Shown piece after piece: positions 16,777-26,040 of a stretch of 64,000 bases of DNA (within the stretch, counting starts at the first letter, position 1; every line of letters begins with the position of its first letter). Made by a program: the position numbers and the translations under genes. Where the stretch lies: assembly GCA_017416765.1 (NCBI GenBank), contig JAFQBE010000030.1:1-64000 (forward strand). The letters run 5' to 3'. The notes beneath the pieces were generated by a model. The model ran no database searches. It had not been told where the DNA came from and saw only the letters and a list, made by a program, of their open reading frames with translations. The DNA comes from Clostridia bacterium (lineage in GTDB: Bacteria > Bacillota > Clostridia > Oscillospirales > Acutalibacteraceae).

Positions 16777-17763
16777 ATGAAGATTATTGTTGATGCTTTC
16801 GGTGGCGATAATGCACCGCTTGAAATACTCAAGGGCTCTGCAAAGGCTGTTGAAGAGCTTGGTGTTGAAATTCTGCTTTGCGGCAGCGCAGATAAAATCC
16901 GTGCCTGCGCAAAGGAAAATTCAATATCACTTAAAAAAATGGAAATTCTTGAAGCCGAAGCCGTTTTTGAAATGGAATATGACCCGCGTTCGGTGCTTAA
17001 AGAACACAGCAATACATCACTTGCCGTAGCTATGAAGGCTCTTGCCGAGGGTAAAGGCGATGCCTTTGTTTCAGCCGGCAGTACAGGCGCTATAGTAGTC
17101 GGTGCAACCTTTATTGTAAAGCGTATAAAGGGCGTAAAGCGTACCGCAATTGCAAGTGTTATGCCGTCGGATAAGGGTCCGTTTATGTTACTTGACAGCG
17201 GTGCGAATATTGACTGCAAGCCGGAGCATCTTGTACAGTTTGCGACAATGGGCAGCATTTATATGAACCGCATTATGGGCTACGAAAACCCGAGTGTCGG
17301 CCTTGCCAATATCGGCGTTGAGGAAACAAAGGGTACACAGCTTCAGCTTGATACCTATGCCCTGCTTAATGAGAGCAAGCTCAACTTTATCGGCAACGCA
17401 GAGGTGCGCGATATTGCAGCAGGTGTTGCCGATGTTATAGTAGCTGACGGCTTTACGGGTAATGTAATTCTTAAAATGTATGAGGGTGTTGCCAAAATGC
17501 TCATGGGCAACATCAAGGCTGTTTTCAAAAAGAATGTTCTGTCAATGCTTTCATACCTCGGTGTAAAAAAAGGTATGGACAGCTTCAAAGCTAAAATGGA
17601 TTATAAGGAATATGGCGGTGCCGTGCTTTTAGGTGTTACAAAGCCCGTAATCAAAGCACACGGCTCGTCAGATGCAAGGGCATTCAAAAATGCCATTCGC
17701 CAGGCAGTAAACTGCGTGGATAAAAATGTAATTACAGTTATTACGGAAAACATCGGAGAGTGA
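16777..17763 (+). CDS. plsX: phosphate acyltransferase PlsX
   Basis: 328 residues from ATG 16777 with AAGAAGGA in front; a longer open frame from 16708 overlaps trmFO. The start IIVDAFGGDNAPLEILKG, then SAGSTGAIVVGATF and VADGFTGNVILKMYEG, mark PlsX, which turns acyl-ACP into acyl-phosphate for phospholipid synthesis at the membrane. In many Firmicutes acpP follows plsX; here rnc follows directly with overlap, so acpP must be elsewhere. Confidence 0.96.
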   Translation: MKIIVDAFGGDNAPLEILKGSAKAVEELGVEILLCGSADKIRACAKENSISLKKMEILEAEAVFEMEYDPRSVLKEHSNTSLAVAMKALAEGKGDAFVSAGSTGAIVVGATFIVKRIKGVKRTAIASVMPSDKGPFMLLDSGANIDCKPEHLVQFATMGSIYMNRIMGYENPSVGLANIGVEETKGTQLQLDTYALLNESKLNFIGNAEVRDIAAGVADVIVADGFTGNVILKMYEGVAKMLMGNIKAVFKKNVLSMLSYLGVKKGMDSFKAKMDYKEYGGAVLLGVTKPVIKAHGSSDARAFKNAIRQAVNCVDKNVITVITENIGE

Positions 17764-17768
17764 TTTGT

Positions 17769-18455
17769 TTGAAAACAAATCTTAAAAGTTTTCAGGAAAA
17801 AATCAACTATCAATTCAATAACGAAAATCTGCTTTTAACCGCACTTACTCATTCTTCCTATGCCAACGAATGCGGCGGCGCATATAATGAGCGGCTTGAA
17901 TTCCTGGGTGACAGCGTACTCGGCATGATAACCGCCGAATACTTTTTCAGCCAGAATAAAAAGGTACCCGAGGGTGAGCTTACAAAATTGCGCGCGGCAA
18001 CCGTTTGCGAAAAATCGCTTTTCGGTTTTGCAAAGGAAATTGATTTGGGTTCATATATTCTGCTCGGCAAGGGCGAAATGAACACCGGCGGCAGAGAGCG
18101 TCCGTCAATTCTTTCTGATGCGTTTGAAGCGGTTATTGCCGCAATTTATCTTGACGGCGGAATGGATAAAGCACGCGAATTTGTGCTTCGCTTTGTTAAG
18201 GAAGCCGTTGCGCACAAGAATACGGAAGCGTTCAAGGATTATAAAACAATCCTTCAGGAAATCATACAGCGCAACCCCGAAGAAAGGCTTGAATATGTCC
18301 TTACGGGTGAAAGCGGTCCTGCGCACGATAAGGTGTTTGAAATGGAAATCCACCTAAACAGCAACTGTATCGGCAAGGGCAGCGGTCACAGCAAAAAGCT
18401 TGCAGAGCAGGCAGCAGCAGGTGAGGCGCTCAAATTGATGGGCGTTGAAATATGA
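17769..18455 (+). CDS. rnc: ribonuclease III
   Basis: The RNase III domain has NERLEFLGDSVLGMITAEY and the second acidic set DAFEAVIAAIYLDGG; the C-terminal double-stranded-RNA-binding domain ends SGHSKKLAEQAAAGEALKLM. It processes rRNA precursors and cleaves long duplex RNA. Two starts are possible: GTG 17760, which overlaps the plsX stop, and TTG 17769. The only Shine-Dalgarno sequence, GGAG at 17755-17758, is well spaced for TTG and abuts GTG, so TTG is preferred (228 residues). The end overlaps the next gene by 4 nt. Confidence 0.95.
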   Translation: MKTNLKSFQEKINYQFNNENLLLTALTHSSYANECGGAYNERLEFLGDSVLGMITAEYFFSQNKKVPEGELTKLRAATVCEKSLFGFAKEIDLGSYILLGKGEMNTGGRERPSILSDAFEAVIAAIYLDGGMDKAREFVLRFVKEAVAHKNTEAFKDYKTILQEIIQRNPEERLEYVLTGESGPAHDKVFEMEIHLNSNCIGKGSGHSKKLAEQAAAGEALKLMGVEI

Positions 18456-19462
18456 AACATGCAAATATAGCTGTTTTCGTGCCGCACAGCGGCTGTCCGC
18501 AGCAGTGCAGCTTTTGCAACCAAAAAACAATATCGGGTCATGCAACGCAGCCGACGGCTGAAGATGTTAAAAAAGCCTGTGAAACCGCAATGGTGCAGGG
18601 CTGTGAGGGCAGATTTGTTCAGCTTGCTTTTTTCGGCGGCAGCTTTACCGCCATTGACAAAAGCTATATGCTATCGCTTCTTGAAGCGGCTCAACCATAC
18701 ATAAAAAGCAGCTTTTTAAACGGCGGTATCCGTATTTCCACCCGACCAGATTTTATTGATGATGAAATTCTTACTCTTTTACAAAAATACGGCGTGCGTG
18801 CAATTGAACTTGGCGCACAGAGTACGGATGAGAAAGTGTTGAGCATCAATAAAAGGGGGCATACTGCGGCTGAAATTTTTGCAGCGGCAAAAAAAATAAA
18901 AGAATTTGGCTTTGAGCTTGGCTTGCAGATGATGACGGGGCTTTACGGTTCAACTCCCGAAAAGGATAAAAAAACTGCCGAGGATTTTATTTTTATGCAG
19001 CCCGATACGGTGCGTATTTATCCGACGGTTGTTTTGAAGAATACACTGCTCGGCGAGCTTTTTGAAAAGGGTGAATATAATCCGCCCGATGTTGAAAGTA
19101 CGGTTGAGCTTTGCGCAGAGATTTTGCAGATGTTTGAAAGCAGCGGCATAAAGGTTATCCGTTTAGGGCTTCACGCGCAGGACGGTGTGGAGCAGGATTT
19201 TCTTGCAGGTGCGTATCACCCGGCATTGCGCGAGCTTTGCGAAGGTGAACAGTTTTACCGCAGGATACTTGAAAAATTAAAAGATAAACCCGAAGGCAGC
19301 TATGAAATATCAGTAAATAAAAAGGATATTTCAAGGGCTACGGGTCAGAAAAAGAAAAATTTGCTCCGCTTGAAATCGCAGGGCTATACCTGTAAGGTCA
19401 GCGGAGATGACAGTATACAGTTACACGAATTTACTTTAAGGAATGTGACAGAATGTTTTTAA
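18452..19462 (+). CDS. Elp3-like radical SAM protein between rnc and smc
   Basis: 336 residues. The radical SAM cluster motif is CPQQCSFCNQ (CxxxCxxC) near residue 15, followed by AFFGGSFTAID and a TIM-barrel core with IELGAQSTDEKVL and GLQMMTGLYG. The C-terminal part (IRLGLHAQ, RATGQKKKNLLRLKSQG) resembles the Elp3/YhcC group. The gene is a regular occupant of the rnc-smc interval in Clostridia but its reaction is not established; a tRNA-modifying role is only suggested by the family. It overlaps rnc by 4 nt and smc by 10 nt. Confidence 0.85.
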   Translation: MKHANIAVFVPHSGCPQQCSFCNQKTISGHATQPTAEDVKKACETAMVQGCEGRFVQLAFFGGSFTAIDKSYMLSLLEAAQPYIKSSFLNGGIRISTRPDFIDDEILTLLQKYGVRAIELGAQSTDEKVLSINKRGHTAAEIFAAAKKIKEFGFELGLQMMTGLYGSTPEKDKKTAEDFIFMQPDTVRIYPTVVLKNTLLGELFEKGEYNPPDVESTVELCAEILQMFESSGIKVIRLGLHAQDGVEQDFLAGAYHPALRELCEGEQFYRRILEKLKDKPEGSYEISVNKKDISRATGQKKKNLLRLKSQGYTCKVSGDDSIQLHEFTLRNVTECF

Positions 19463-22400
19463 AATCGCTTGAAATGCAGGGCTTTAAGTCCTTCCCCGAC
19501 AAAACCGTGCTTGAATTTGGTCAGGGTATAACCTCTGTTGTCGGTCCCAACGGTTCGGGTAAAAGTAATATTTCCGATGCTGTTCGTTGGGTTCTCGGTG
19601 AACAGTCTACCAAAAATCTGCGCGGCTCCAAAATGGAGGACGTTATTTTCAGCGGTACGGGTGTACGCAAGGCAAAGGGCTTTGCCGAGGTAACATTAAG
19701 GCTTGACAATTCAGACCGCGCTTTGAAATGCGATAAGGACGAGGTTTCGGTTACCCGCCGCTATTTCCGTTCGGGCGAAAGTGAATATATGCTCAACGGC
19801 GAAACAGTAAGACTCAAGGATGTAAACGAGATGTTTATGGATACGGGTCTTGGCCGTGACGGCTATTCAATGGTCAGCCAGGGCAGAGTTGCGGATATGG
19901 TTTCTTCAAAATCCAGCCAGCGCCGCGATATGCTCGAGGAAGCTGCAGGCATTTCTGCCTACCGTTACCGCCGTAACGATGCTACGCGTAAGCTTGACCA
20001 GGCAGAGGAAAATATGATCCGTCTGCGTGATATTCTTACCGAGCTTGAGGACAGAGTAGGTCCGCTTAAAATTCAGAGTGAAAAGGCACAGAAATTTTTA
20101 GTTCTTGCGGAAGAACGCAAGGTGCTTGAAATAGGTCTTTGGCTTCATACAATAGATAAGGTGCGTGAGCAGCTTAAAGCCCACGCAGATAAGCTCGATA
20201 CCGCTACCGCACAGTATGAAGCGGTTGAAAACGAGCTGAACGCAATAGTTGAAGAAATGGAAGCTGCTATTGAAAGCAGCCATCAGATTACCGCAAAGAT
20301 TGATGAAATCCGTCTTGGTGCGTCCAGCATTGAGGAGCAGGCGGCACAGCTTGATGCACAGGTTGCAGTTGAGCTTAACTCAATTGAGCATAACAACGAA
20401 ACAATTGCCAGAATTACACGCGAAATGGAAATTGCCGTTGAATCAAAGCAGAACCTCGACGACGAAATAACAGAAACCATGAAAACGGTTGAGCTGCTCA
20501 AAAATGCCGAAAAGCAAAAGCGCGCCCAGCTTGCCGAGGCGGCTGAAAAAATTGAAGGTATCAGAAACGAATCAAGAGTTTTTGTTGAAAAAATCGCAAC
20601 TCTTTCCGATGAAATAGCACAGTACTCGGTTAAAATTGCAGATTGCCGCGTTGAAATTTCAACTGCAAATTCCTCCGTTGAAGAAATAAATTCGCGCCTT
20701 GAAGCTATTGATGATATAGTTACTTCTCGTCAGGATGCCAAGGCACAGCTTGAAGAAAAGAAAAACCAGTGCGTTCTCAAACTCAACGAAGCTAAGGAGC
20801 TTGTTGTTTCAACAGGTAACGCCGTTCGCGGATATGAGCTTAAAGTTCAGTCCCGCACAGAAAAGGCAGAAAACTTAAAGCGTGAAATTGACGAACTCGG
20901 TCTTGAAATTGACCGCAGACGCTCCCGCGCCAGAATGCTTGACGATTTAGAGAAGAACATGGAGGGCTATTCAGGCTCGGTTAAAGCCGTTATGCGTGAA
21001 GTAAAGCGCGGAACCCTGCGCGGTATTGACGGCGTTCTTTCACAGCTCATAACAGTAAGCGAAGAATATTCCGTTGCTATTGAAACTGCGCTCGGTGCGG
21101 CACTTCAGAACATTGTTACACAAACGGAAAACGATGCAAAGCGTGCTATTAATTTCCTTAAAGATAATAAATCCGGCCGCGCAACCTTCCTGCCGCTTAC
21201 TGCTGTAAAGGGCAGAAGCCTTGAAGAAAAAGGGCTTGACGATTGCTTTGGCTATGTTGCGGTTGCAAGCGAGCTTGTAGGCTGTGACAAAAAATATAAC
21301 GATATTATCAGCTCTCTGCTTGGCAGAACGGTTGTTGTTGAGGATATGGACTGCGCAATTATGATTGCCAAGAAATATAACCACAAGCTGAAAATAGTAA
21401 CACTTGACGGTCAGGTTATCAATCCCGGCGGCTCAATGACGGGCGGCTCCCGTACACAGAATTCGGGTATTTTAAGCCGCGCCAACGAAATTGAACGCCT
21501 CAACGCAGAATGTGTAAAATTAAATAATGAGCTTGAAGAAAAACAGCTTGCAAACAAAGAGCTTCTTTCCGACTTGTCTGCCTGCCGTGCAGACCTTGCA
21601 GGTACTCAGGCCGATTTTACCCGTGCGCAGGAAGATGTTATCCGCTGCGAAAGTGACCTGATGCTTGTTGAGGAAAAGCTCGAAGATACACTGCGTTCAA
21701 TTGATGAACTGGCTGATGAAAAGGCAAATGCCGGTGAGCGTCTTGCACAGCTTGCAAAAACGGTTGAGGATGCACGCGAAAGGGCAAAACAGCTTGAAGA
21801 GCATACAACAGCTCTGCGTGAAGAAATTGAAAAATCCAACCTCGGCAGAGCAAAGCTCAGCGAAGATGAAGCAGAGCTTCAGAAGGCTGAAAACAGGGCA
21901 AAGCTCGATATCCTTGCCGCACAGAAGGACGTGCAGGCAAAGATGGAGGCTGTTGCAAACCTTCGCCACCGTATGTCCACACAGGGTATACGCATGGAAG
22001 ACCTCAACCGCGAAATTGCCGAAATCGCACAGAAAAACTGCGATATAAAGAACAATATTACCGTGCTTGAAGAGCAGGCGGCAGCTCTGCGCAACAAGGG
22101 TAAGGAATCAAAAGAAGATGTTGCAAAGCTGATTGAAGAAAAGAACGGTCTTGATATGCGTGCTGCACAGCTTCGTGTTGAAGAACGCAGCAAGTCGGGC
22201 GACCGTGAAAAGCTCAGCGGCGAAGTTGCAAGGCTTGAAGAACGCAAGTCCGTTATGGAAAAAGAGCTTGACGATACCGTATCAAAGCTATATGACGAAT
22301 ATCAGCTTACCCGTAACGAAGCGCTTGAACTCAATATTGATTTAGGTGATGCGGCAGAAGCAAAACGCCGTTTGCAAGAGCTTAAAAACAAAATCCGTGC

Positions 22401-23022
22401 ACTCGGCAGCGTAAATGTTGCGGCAATTGATGAATACAAGGAAGTTTCCGAGCGCTATGAATTCATGAGTGCACAGATAGCCGATATTGAAAAATCAAAG
22501 TCAGAGCTTGAAAAGCTGATTACGGAGCTTACCTCAAAAATGGCGGCACAGTTCCGCGAACAGTTTGCAAAAATCAACCGCTATTTCGGCGAAACCTTCT
22601 CCGAACTGTTTGACGGCGGTAAGGCAGAGCTTATTCTTGAAGATGAACACAATGTTCTTGAGTGTCCCATCGAAATCAAGGTTCAGCCGCCCGGTAAGAA
22701 TGTTCAGAACATCGACCTGCTTTCAGGCGGTGAAAAAGGACTTTCCGCTATTGCGCTTCTGTTTGCAATACTCAAGGTTTCTCCCGCACCGTTCTGCTTC
22801 TTTGATGAAGTTGAAGCGGCGCTTGACGAAGTCAATGTTGCGCGCTACGCACAGTATGCCCGCCGAATGACGAAGAACACACAGTTCATTCTCATCACCC
22901 ACCGCAGGGGTACAATGGAAGAAGCCGATGTGCTTTACGGTGTAACCATGCAGGAAAAGGGTGTATCAAAGCTGCTTGAACTCAAAACGGCAGAAATGGC
23001 AAGCAAACTCGGAATTGCATAA
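19453..23022 (+). CDS. smc: chromosome segregation protein SMC
   Basis: 1189 residues, full length. The N-terminal head has the Walker A GPNGSGKSNISDAVRWVLGE and SQGRVADMVSSKSSQRRDML. Two long coiled coils surround a hinge at about residues 500-670 (GVLSQLITV, NIVTQTEND, GGSMTGGSR). The C-terminal head has the signature LLSGGEKGLSAIALLFAIL and Walker B FCFFDEVEAALDEVN. It condenses and separates sister chromosomes with ScpA/ScpB. It is the last gene of the operon, with a strong terminator directly after. Confidence 0.98.
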   Translation: MFLKSLEMQGFKSFPDKTVLEFGQGITSVVGPNGSGKSNISDAVRWVLGEQSTKNLRGSKMEDVIFSGTGVRKAKGFAEVTLRLDNSDRALKCDKDEVSVTRRYFRSGESEYMLNGETVRLKDVNEMFMDTGLGRDGYSMVSQGRVADMVSSKSSQRRDMLEEAAGISAYRYRRNDATRKLDQAEENMIRLRDILTELEDRVGPLKIQSEKAQKFLVLAEERKVLEIGLWLHTIDKVREQLKAHADKLDTATAQYEAVENELNAIVEEMEAAIESSHQITAKIDEIRLGASSIEEQAAQLDAQVAVELNSIEHNNETIARITREMEIAVESKQNLDDEITETMKTVELLKNAEKQKRAQLAEAAEKIEGIRNESRVFVEKIATLSDEIAQYSVKIADCRVEISTANSSVEEINSRLEAIDDIVTSRQDAKAQLEEKKNQCVLKLNEAKELVVSTGNAVRGYELKVQSRTEKAENLKREIDELGLEIDRRRSRARMLDDLEKNMEGYSGSVKAVMREVKRGTLRGIDGVLSQLITVSEEYSVAIETALGAALQNIVTQTENDAKRAINFLKDNKSGRATFLPLTAVKGRSLEEKGLDDCFGYVAVASELVGCDKKYNDIISSLLGRTVVVEDMDCAIMIAKKYNHKLKIVTLDGQVINPGGSMTGGSRTQNSGILSRANEIERLNAECVKLNNELEEKQLANKELLSDLSACRADLAGTQADFTRAQEDVIRCESDLMLVEEKLEDTLRSIDELADEKANAGERLAQLAKTVEDARERAKQLEEHTTALREEIEKSNLGRAKLSEDEAELQKAENRAKLDILAAQKDVQAKMEAVANLRHRMSTQGIRMEDLNREIAEIAQKNCDIKNNITVLEEQAAALRNKGKESKEDVAKLIEEKNGLDMRAAQLRVEERSKSGDREKLSGEVARLEERKSVMEKELDDTVSKLYDEYQLTRNEALELNIDLGDAAEAKRRLQELKNKIRALGSVNVAAIDEYKEVSERYEFMSAQIADIEKSKSELEKLITELTSKMAAQFREQFAKINRYFGETFSELFDGGKAELILEDEHNVLECPIEIKVQPPGKNVQNIDLLSGGEKGLSAIALLFAILKVSPAPFCFFDEVEAALDEVNVARYAQYARRMTKNTQFILITHRRGTMEEADVLYGVTMQEKGVSKLLELKTAEMASKLGIA

Positions 23023-23025
23023 AAA

Positions 23026-23061
23026 GATTAAGGCTTGCACGCTCAGGTGCAAGCCTTAATT
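23026..23061. terminator. terminator between smc and the pyrimidine operon
   Basis: A 15-base arm GATTAAGGCTTGCAC (23026-23040) pairs with GTGCAAGCCTTAATT (23047-23061) with one end mismatch. The hairpin overlaps the last base of the stop codon of the convergent gene and has A/T tails both ways, so it can serve both strands. Confidence 0.85.
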
Positions 23062-23741
23062 TATGTCGTTATTATTTTTTCTATTTCATCATAGCTGTTC
23101 GTAATATATGTGGGGTTGATTGACGGATTAGGTTTGTCCGAAAAATAGCATGTGTCTATTCCTGCATTTATGCCGCCCTTTATATCCGAAGTAGGGGAGT
23201 CACCGATTATAAGAATTTTGGTTTTATCCTTTTCTTCAATGTTAGCAAAAACAAAGTCAAAATATTCTTTGTCGGGCTTCTGATAGCCTATTTCCTCCGA
23301 AACAAAGGTTCGTATAAACACCTTATCAAGTCCGCTGATTTTCATTCTGCTTTCCTGAATATACTGTGTGCCGTTGGTAACTGCGTAAAGCATAATACCT
23401 TTACTCTTTAATCGTTCACACAGTTCAATCGCTCCGTCGTACAGTATTCCGCTTTCGGCGAGCATAGCCTTGTAGGTTTCGCCGCAGAGCTTAAAATCAG
23501 CCTCTATACCGTATTCGTCAAACAGCAGTTCATATCTTTTAGTGCCTATAATTTCTTTGCTAATTTCCTTTCGCTCAAAGGCTTTCCAAAGGCTGTCATT
23601 AATTGCGGAATACCGCTCATAAATGGCTTCATTACAAGGAATACCCAGTTTTTCAAAGGCTTTGAAAAAGCCCTGCTTTTCAGCAGTTAAAAAGTCAAGC
23701 AGTGTTCCGTCCAAATCAAAAAGTGCAGTAGTGTATCTCAT
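23061..23741 (-). CDS. YjjG-type HAD phosphatase (pyrimidine nucleotidase)
   Basis: 226 residues with the HAD motifs in order: FDLDGTLLDF near the start, YAVTNGTQYIQESRM in the middle, QKPDKEYF and then IIGDSPTSDIKGGINAGID. It resembles the YjjG subgroup, which dephosphorylates non-canonical pyrimidine nucleotides. Its place as the third gene after cytidine deaminase and pyrimidine-nucleoside phosphorylase supports a pyrimidine substrate. The gap to pdp is 4 nt. Confidence 0.85.
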   Translation of the reverse strand: MRYTTALFDLDGTLLDFLTAEKQGFFKAFEKLGIPCNEAIYERYSAINDSLWKAFERKEISKEIIGTKRYELLFDEYGIEADFKLCGETYKAMLAESGILYDGAIELCERLKSKGIMLYAVTNGTQYIQESRMKISGLDKVFIRTFVSEEIGYQKPDKEYFDFVFANIEEKDKTKILIIGDSPTSDIKGGINAGIDTCYFSDKPNPSINPTYITNSYDEIEKIITT

Positions 23742-23745
23742 AGAT

Positions 23746-25047
23746 TTACCTCATGCTGCCGAGTATTATCGGCATAACCTCAACAGGGGTATCAGACAGC
23801 GTAATTGCCGCCTTGTATTCGTTTGCAGCTGCATCAAACAGCTTTTCATCATTTGTGTACAGCTTGGCAAGTATATCTCCTTTACACACCTTACTGCCGG
23901 TCTTTGCAAGTATTTCAAGCCCTGCCGCCGGGTCAATGCTGTCCTCTTTTGTCTTTCTGCCCGCACCGAGCATACATGCGGCATTGCCTATGCGCTCCGA
24001 ATCCATAGCAGTAATATATCCGTCACAGTCAGCTTTTATTTCAAGCGTGTATTTTGCGCTGTCAAAAAGCTCGGGGTTATCAATATAATCTGTATTGCCG
24101 CCGTGTGCTGCAACACATGCCTTCAGCGTTTCAAAAGCCGCACCGCTTTCAAGTGCCTGCAAGGCAAGCCCCCTGCAATTATCAAGGCTGCCTTTGCTTG
24201 CGAGAGTCAGCATGTTAGCGGCAAGCTCAACACAAAGCTCTTTAAGGTCAGCCGGTCCGTTGCCGTGAAGCGTTTCAACCGCTTCAATAACCTCAAGGCT
24301 GTTACCTACATTTTTACCGAGCGGTATGTCCATGTTTGAAATAACTGCGGCAGTCTTTCTGCCGGCGGCTGTACCTATATCTATCATTTCGCGGGCAAGC
24401 ATTTCAGCTTGCTCTTTTGTTTTCATAAATGCACCGCTGCCTACTTTAACATCAAGCACTATGCATTCGGCGCCTGCGGCAATTTTTTTGCTCATTATTG
24501 ATGAAGCAATAAGCGGTATGCTTTCAACCGTTGCGGTAACATCGCGTATTGCGTACAGCTTTTTGTCTGCGGGTGCAAGGTTGCCGGATTGACCTATTAC
24601 GCTCATTCCGCTTGAAGCTGCAGCCGCAAAAAATTCGTCTTTTGAAAGTGTGGTTTTATATCCGGGAATTGATTCAAGCTTGTCAACAGTACCGCCCGTG
24701 TGTCCGAGACCGCGTCCGCTCATTTTAGCTACCTTTATTCCGCAGGCAGCAACAATGGGCGCTACAATAAGCGTGGTTTTATCGCCGACTCCGCCTGTTG
24801 AGTGCTTGTCGGCAGTTACAGTACCAAGAGCAGACAAATCAACCATGTCACCTGAAGCCGCCATAGCAACCGTAAGGTCAGCGGTTTCTTGCTTTGTAAG
24901 CCCTTTAAAATATATAGCCATAAGCATGGCTGAAAGCTGATAATCGGGTATGTTGCCGTCAGCCGCACCGAAGGCAAAAAATTCAATTTCAGCCTTTGTC
25001 AGTTCAAAGCCGTCACGCTTTTTCTTTATAATATCATACATTCTCAT
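23746..25047 (-). CDS. pdp: pyrimidine-nucleoside phosphorylase
   Basis: 433 residues. The N-terminal helical domain and the hinge GTVTADKHSTGGVGDKTTLI (phosphate site) are as in thymidine/pyrimidine phosphorylases, as are KMSGRGLGHTGGTVDKLES and the C-terminal domain from about residue 340. It splits uridine or thymidine into base and (deoxy)ribose 1-phosphate. Broad pyrimidine specificity (Pdp) is expected in Firmicutes rather than strict DeoA, but the two cannot be told apart safely by eye. It follows cdd by 11 nt. Confidence 0.93.
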   Translation of the reverse strand: MRMYDIIKKKRDGFELTKAEIEFFAFGAADGNIPDYQLSAMLMAIYFKGLTKQETADLTVAMAASGDMVDLSALGTVTADKHSTGGVGDKTTLIVAPIVAACGIKVAKMSGRGLGHTGGTVDKLESIPGYKTTLSKDEFFAAAASSGMSVIGQSGNLAPADKKLYAIRDVTATVESIPLIASSIMSKKIAAGAECIVLDVKVGSGAFMKTKEQAEMLAREMIDIGTAAGRKTAAVISNMDIPLGKNVGNSLEVIEAVETLHGNGPADLKELCVELAANMLTLASKGSLDNCRGLALQALESGAAFETLKACVAAHGGNTDYIDNPELFDSAKYTLEIKADCDGYITAMDSERIGNAACMLGAGRKTKEDSIDPAAGLEILAKTGSKVCKGDILAKLYTNDEKLFDAAANEYKAAITLSDTPVEVMPIILGSMR

Positions 25048-25058
25048 GAAAACTCACC

Positions 25059-25445
25059 TCATAACAAAAAGCTGTGCGGCAAAAGCTCGCCTAAAGTGTA
25101 TTCTTCAAAATCGGTTTCACTGCGTGCAATTATAACCTTAAAATCTTTATCGCAGAATTCGCTCAAAACCTGCCTGCACATTCCGCAAGGGTAGGGCAGG
25201 TCAGCTTCACCGTCTTTACCGCCGACTATAGCTATTGCAGTAAAATTTTTATGTCCTGCGGCAATAGCGGAAAAAATTGCAGTACGCTCGGCACACATAG
25301 TTGCGCCGTAGCTTGCATTTTCAATGTTGCAACCGCTAAAGATTTCACCGCTTGCCGTAAGTACAGCTGCACCAACGCTGTAGCCCGAATACGGGGAATA
25401 GGATTCCATCCTTGCCTGCATAGCGGCATTAATCAGCTTTTGCAT
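25059..25445 (-). CDS. cdd: cytidine deaminase
   Basis: 128 residues, homotetramer-type length. The zinc site is complete: CNIENASYGATMCAERTAIF with the Cys-Ala-Glu core and PYPCGMCRQVL with the second cysteine pair. YSPYSGYSVGAA near the start binds substrate. It turns cytidine into uridine, feeding the phosphorylase encoded next. First gene of the cdd-pdp-phosphatase salvage operon; AGGAGTG ribosome site in front. Confidence 0.96.
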   Translation of the reverse strand: MQKLINAAMQARMESYSPYSGYSVGAAVLTASGEIFSGCNIENASYGATMCAERTAIFSAIAAGHKNFTAIAIVGGKDGEADLPYPCGMCRQVLSEFCDKDFKVIIARSETDFEEYTLGELLPHSFLL

Positions 25446-25478
25446 ATCGTATCACTCCTGATATATCCGATTAACAAT

Positions 25479-25506
25479 ATTATACCATTTTACATAATAT
25501 ATACAA
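25479..25506 (-). promoter_or_regulatory. SigA-type promoter of cdd operon
   Basis: On the minus strand TTGTAT (25506-25501) and TATAAT (25484-25479) are 16 bp apart, 33 nt before the cdd start. Confidence 0.75.
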
Positions 25507-25564
25507 GAGTAACGACGGCTTAATTTTTGCGTCGTCTCAATTTTACGAAAAGGAGTAATGTGAT

Positions 25565-25789
25565 ATGCGTATGAACGAGCCCAACCGTATGAGCTGCGAT
25601 ATCTGCAATAAGCGCAATGACCTGCAGTTTCACCGCCATGTGCACCCGTTCCCCGATGATTTTGCAGTAGCTATGGCATATGTGCCCATGCAGACTGATA
25701 CATCGGTTTACGATTGCAAGCAGGCTCTGTGCGAGGGCACGCTTTTCCCATGCCTCAACAAACCTTTTAAAAGAGGGTGCGTTAAATGA
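25565..25789 (+). CDS. cotJA: spore coat protein CotJA
   Basis: 74 residues. The segment AVAMAYVPMQTDTSVYDCKQ followed by ALCEGTLFPCLNKPFKRGC is the CotJA domain. CotJA is needed for assembly of the CotJ proteins in the inner spore coat of Bacillus; the order cotJA-cotJB-cotJC is kept here. The N-terminal 28 residues carry an extra CDIC pair and several His residues. AGGAG at 25551-25555 serves the ATG. The stop overlaps cotJB by 4 nt. No convincing sporulation-sigma promoter could be fixed in the 120 bp upstream, which is shared with the cdd promoter. Confidence 0.9.
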   Translation: MRMNEPNRMSCDICNKRNDLQFHRHVHPFPDDFAVAMAYVPMQTDTSVYDCKQALCEGTLFPCLNKPFKRGCVK

Positions 25790-26040
25790 ACTCAAACAGA
25801 GCAGAGCTTACCAAAAAGCTTGCCGCGGCAGATTTTGCGCTGTGGGATTTACATCTTTACCTTGATACCCACCCCGATGACCTGAGTGCGGTAGGACTTT
25901 ACAATAAGCTGCAGAAAAATGCGGCAATGCTCAGAGCAGAGTATGAACAAACCTGCGGCAAACTCACAGCCTTTGATGCACAGGGTGTCGAATGGCTGTG
26001 CGACCCCTGGCCGTGGGAGAAATGCGGGTGTGATGGCTGA
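25786..26040 (+). CDS. cotJB: spore coat protein CotJB
   Basis: 84 residues with the CotJB signature: FALWDLHLYLDTHPDDLSAV, then LYNKL and the ending GVEWLCDPWPWEKCG. It is an inner spore-coat component. It overlaps cotJA by 4 nt and its stop shares a base with the ATG of cotJC (TGATG), so the operon is translationally coupled up to the point where cotJC is interrupted. Confidence 0.92.
   Translation: MNSNRAELTKKLAAADFALWDLHLYLDTHPDDLSAVGLYNKLQKNAAMLRAEYEQTCGKLTAFDAQGVEWLCDPWPWEKCGCDG

Noticed and set aside
25470-25500. SigE-type promoter for cotJA (AATATT ... CATAATAT)
   Set aside because: The spacing is about 3 bp too short, and the same bases form a good SigA promoter for the divergent cdd gene.
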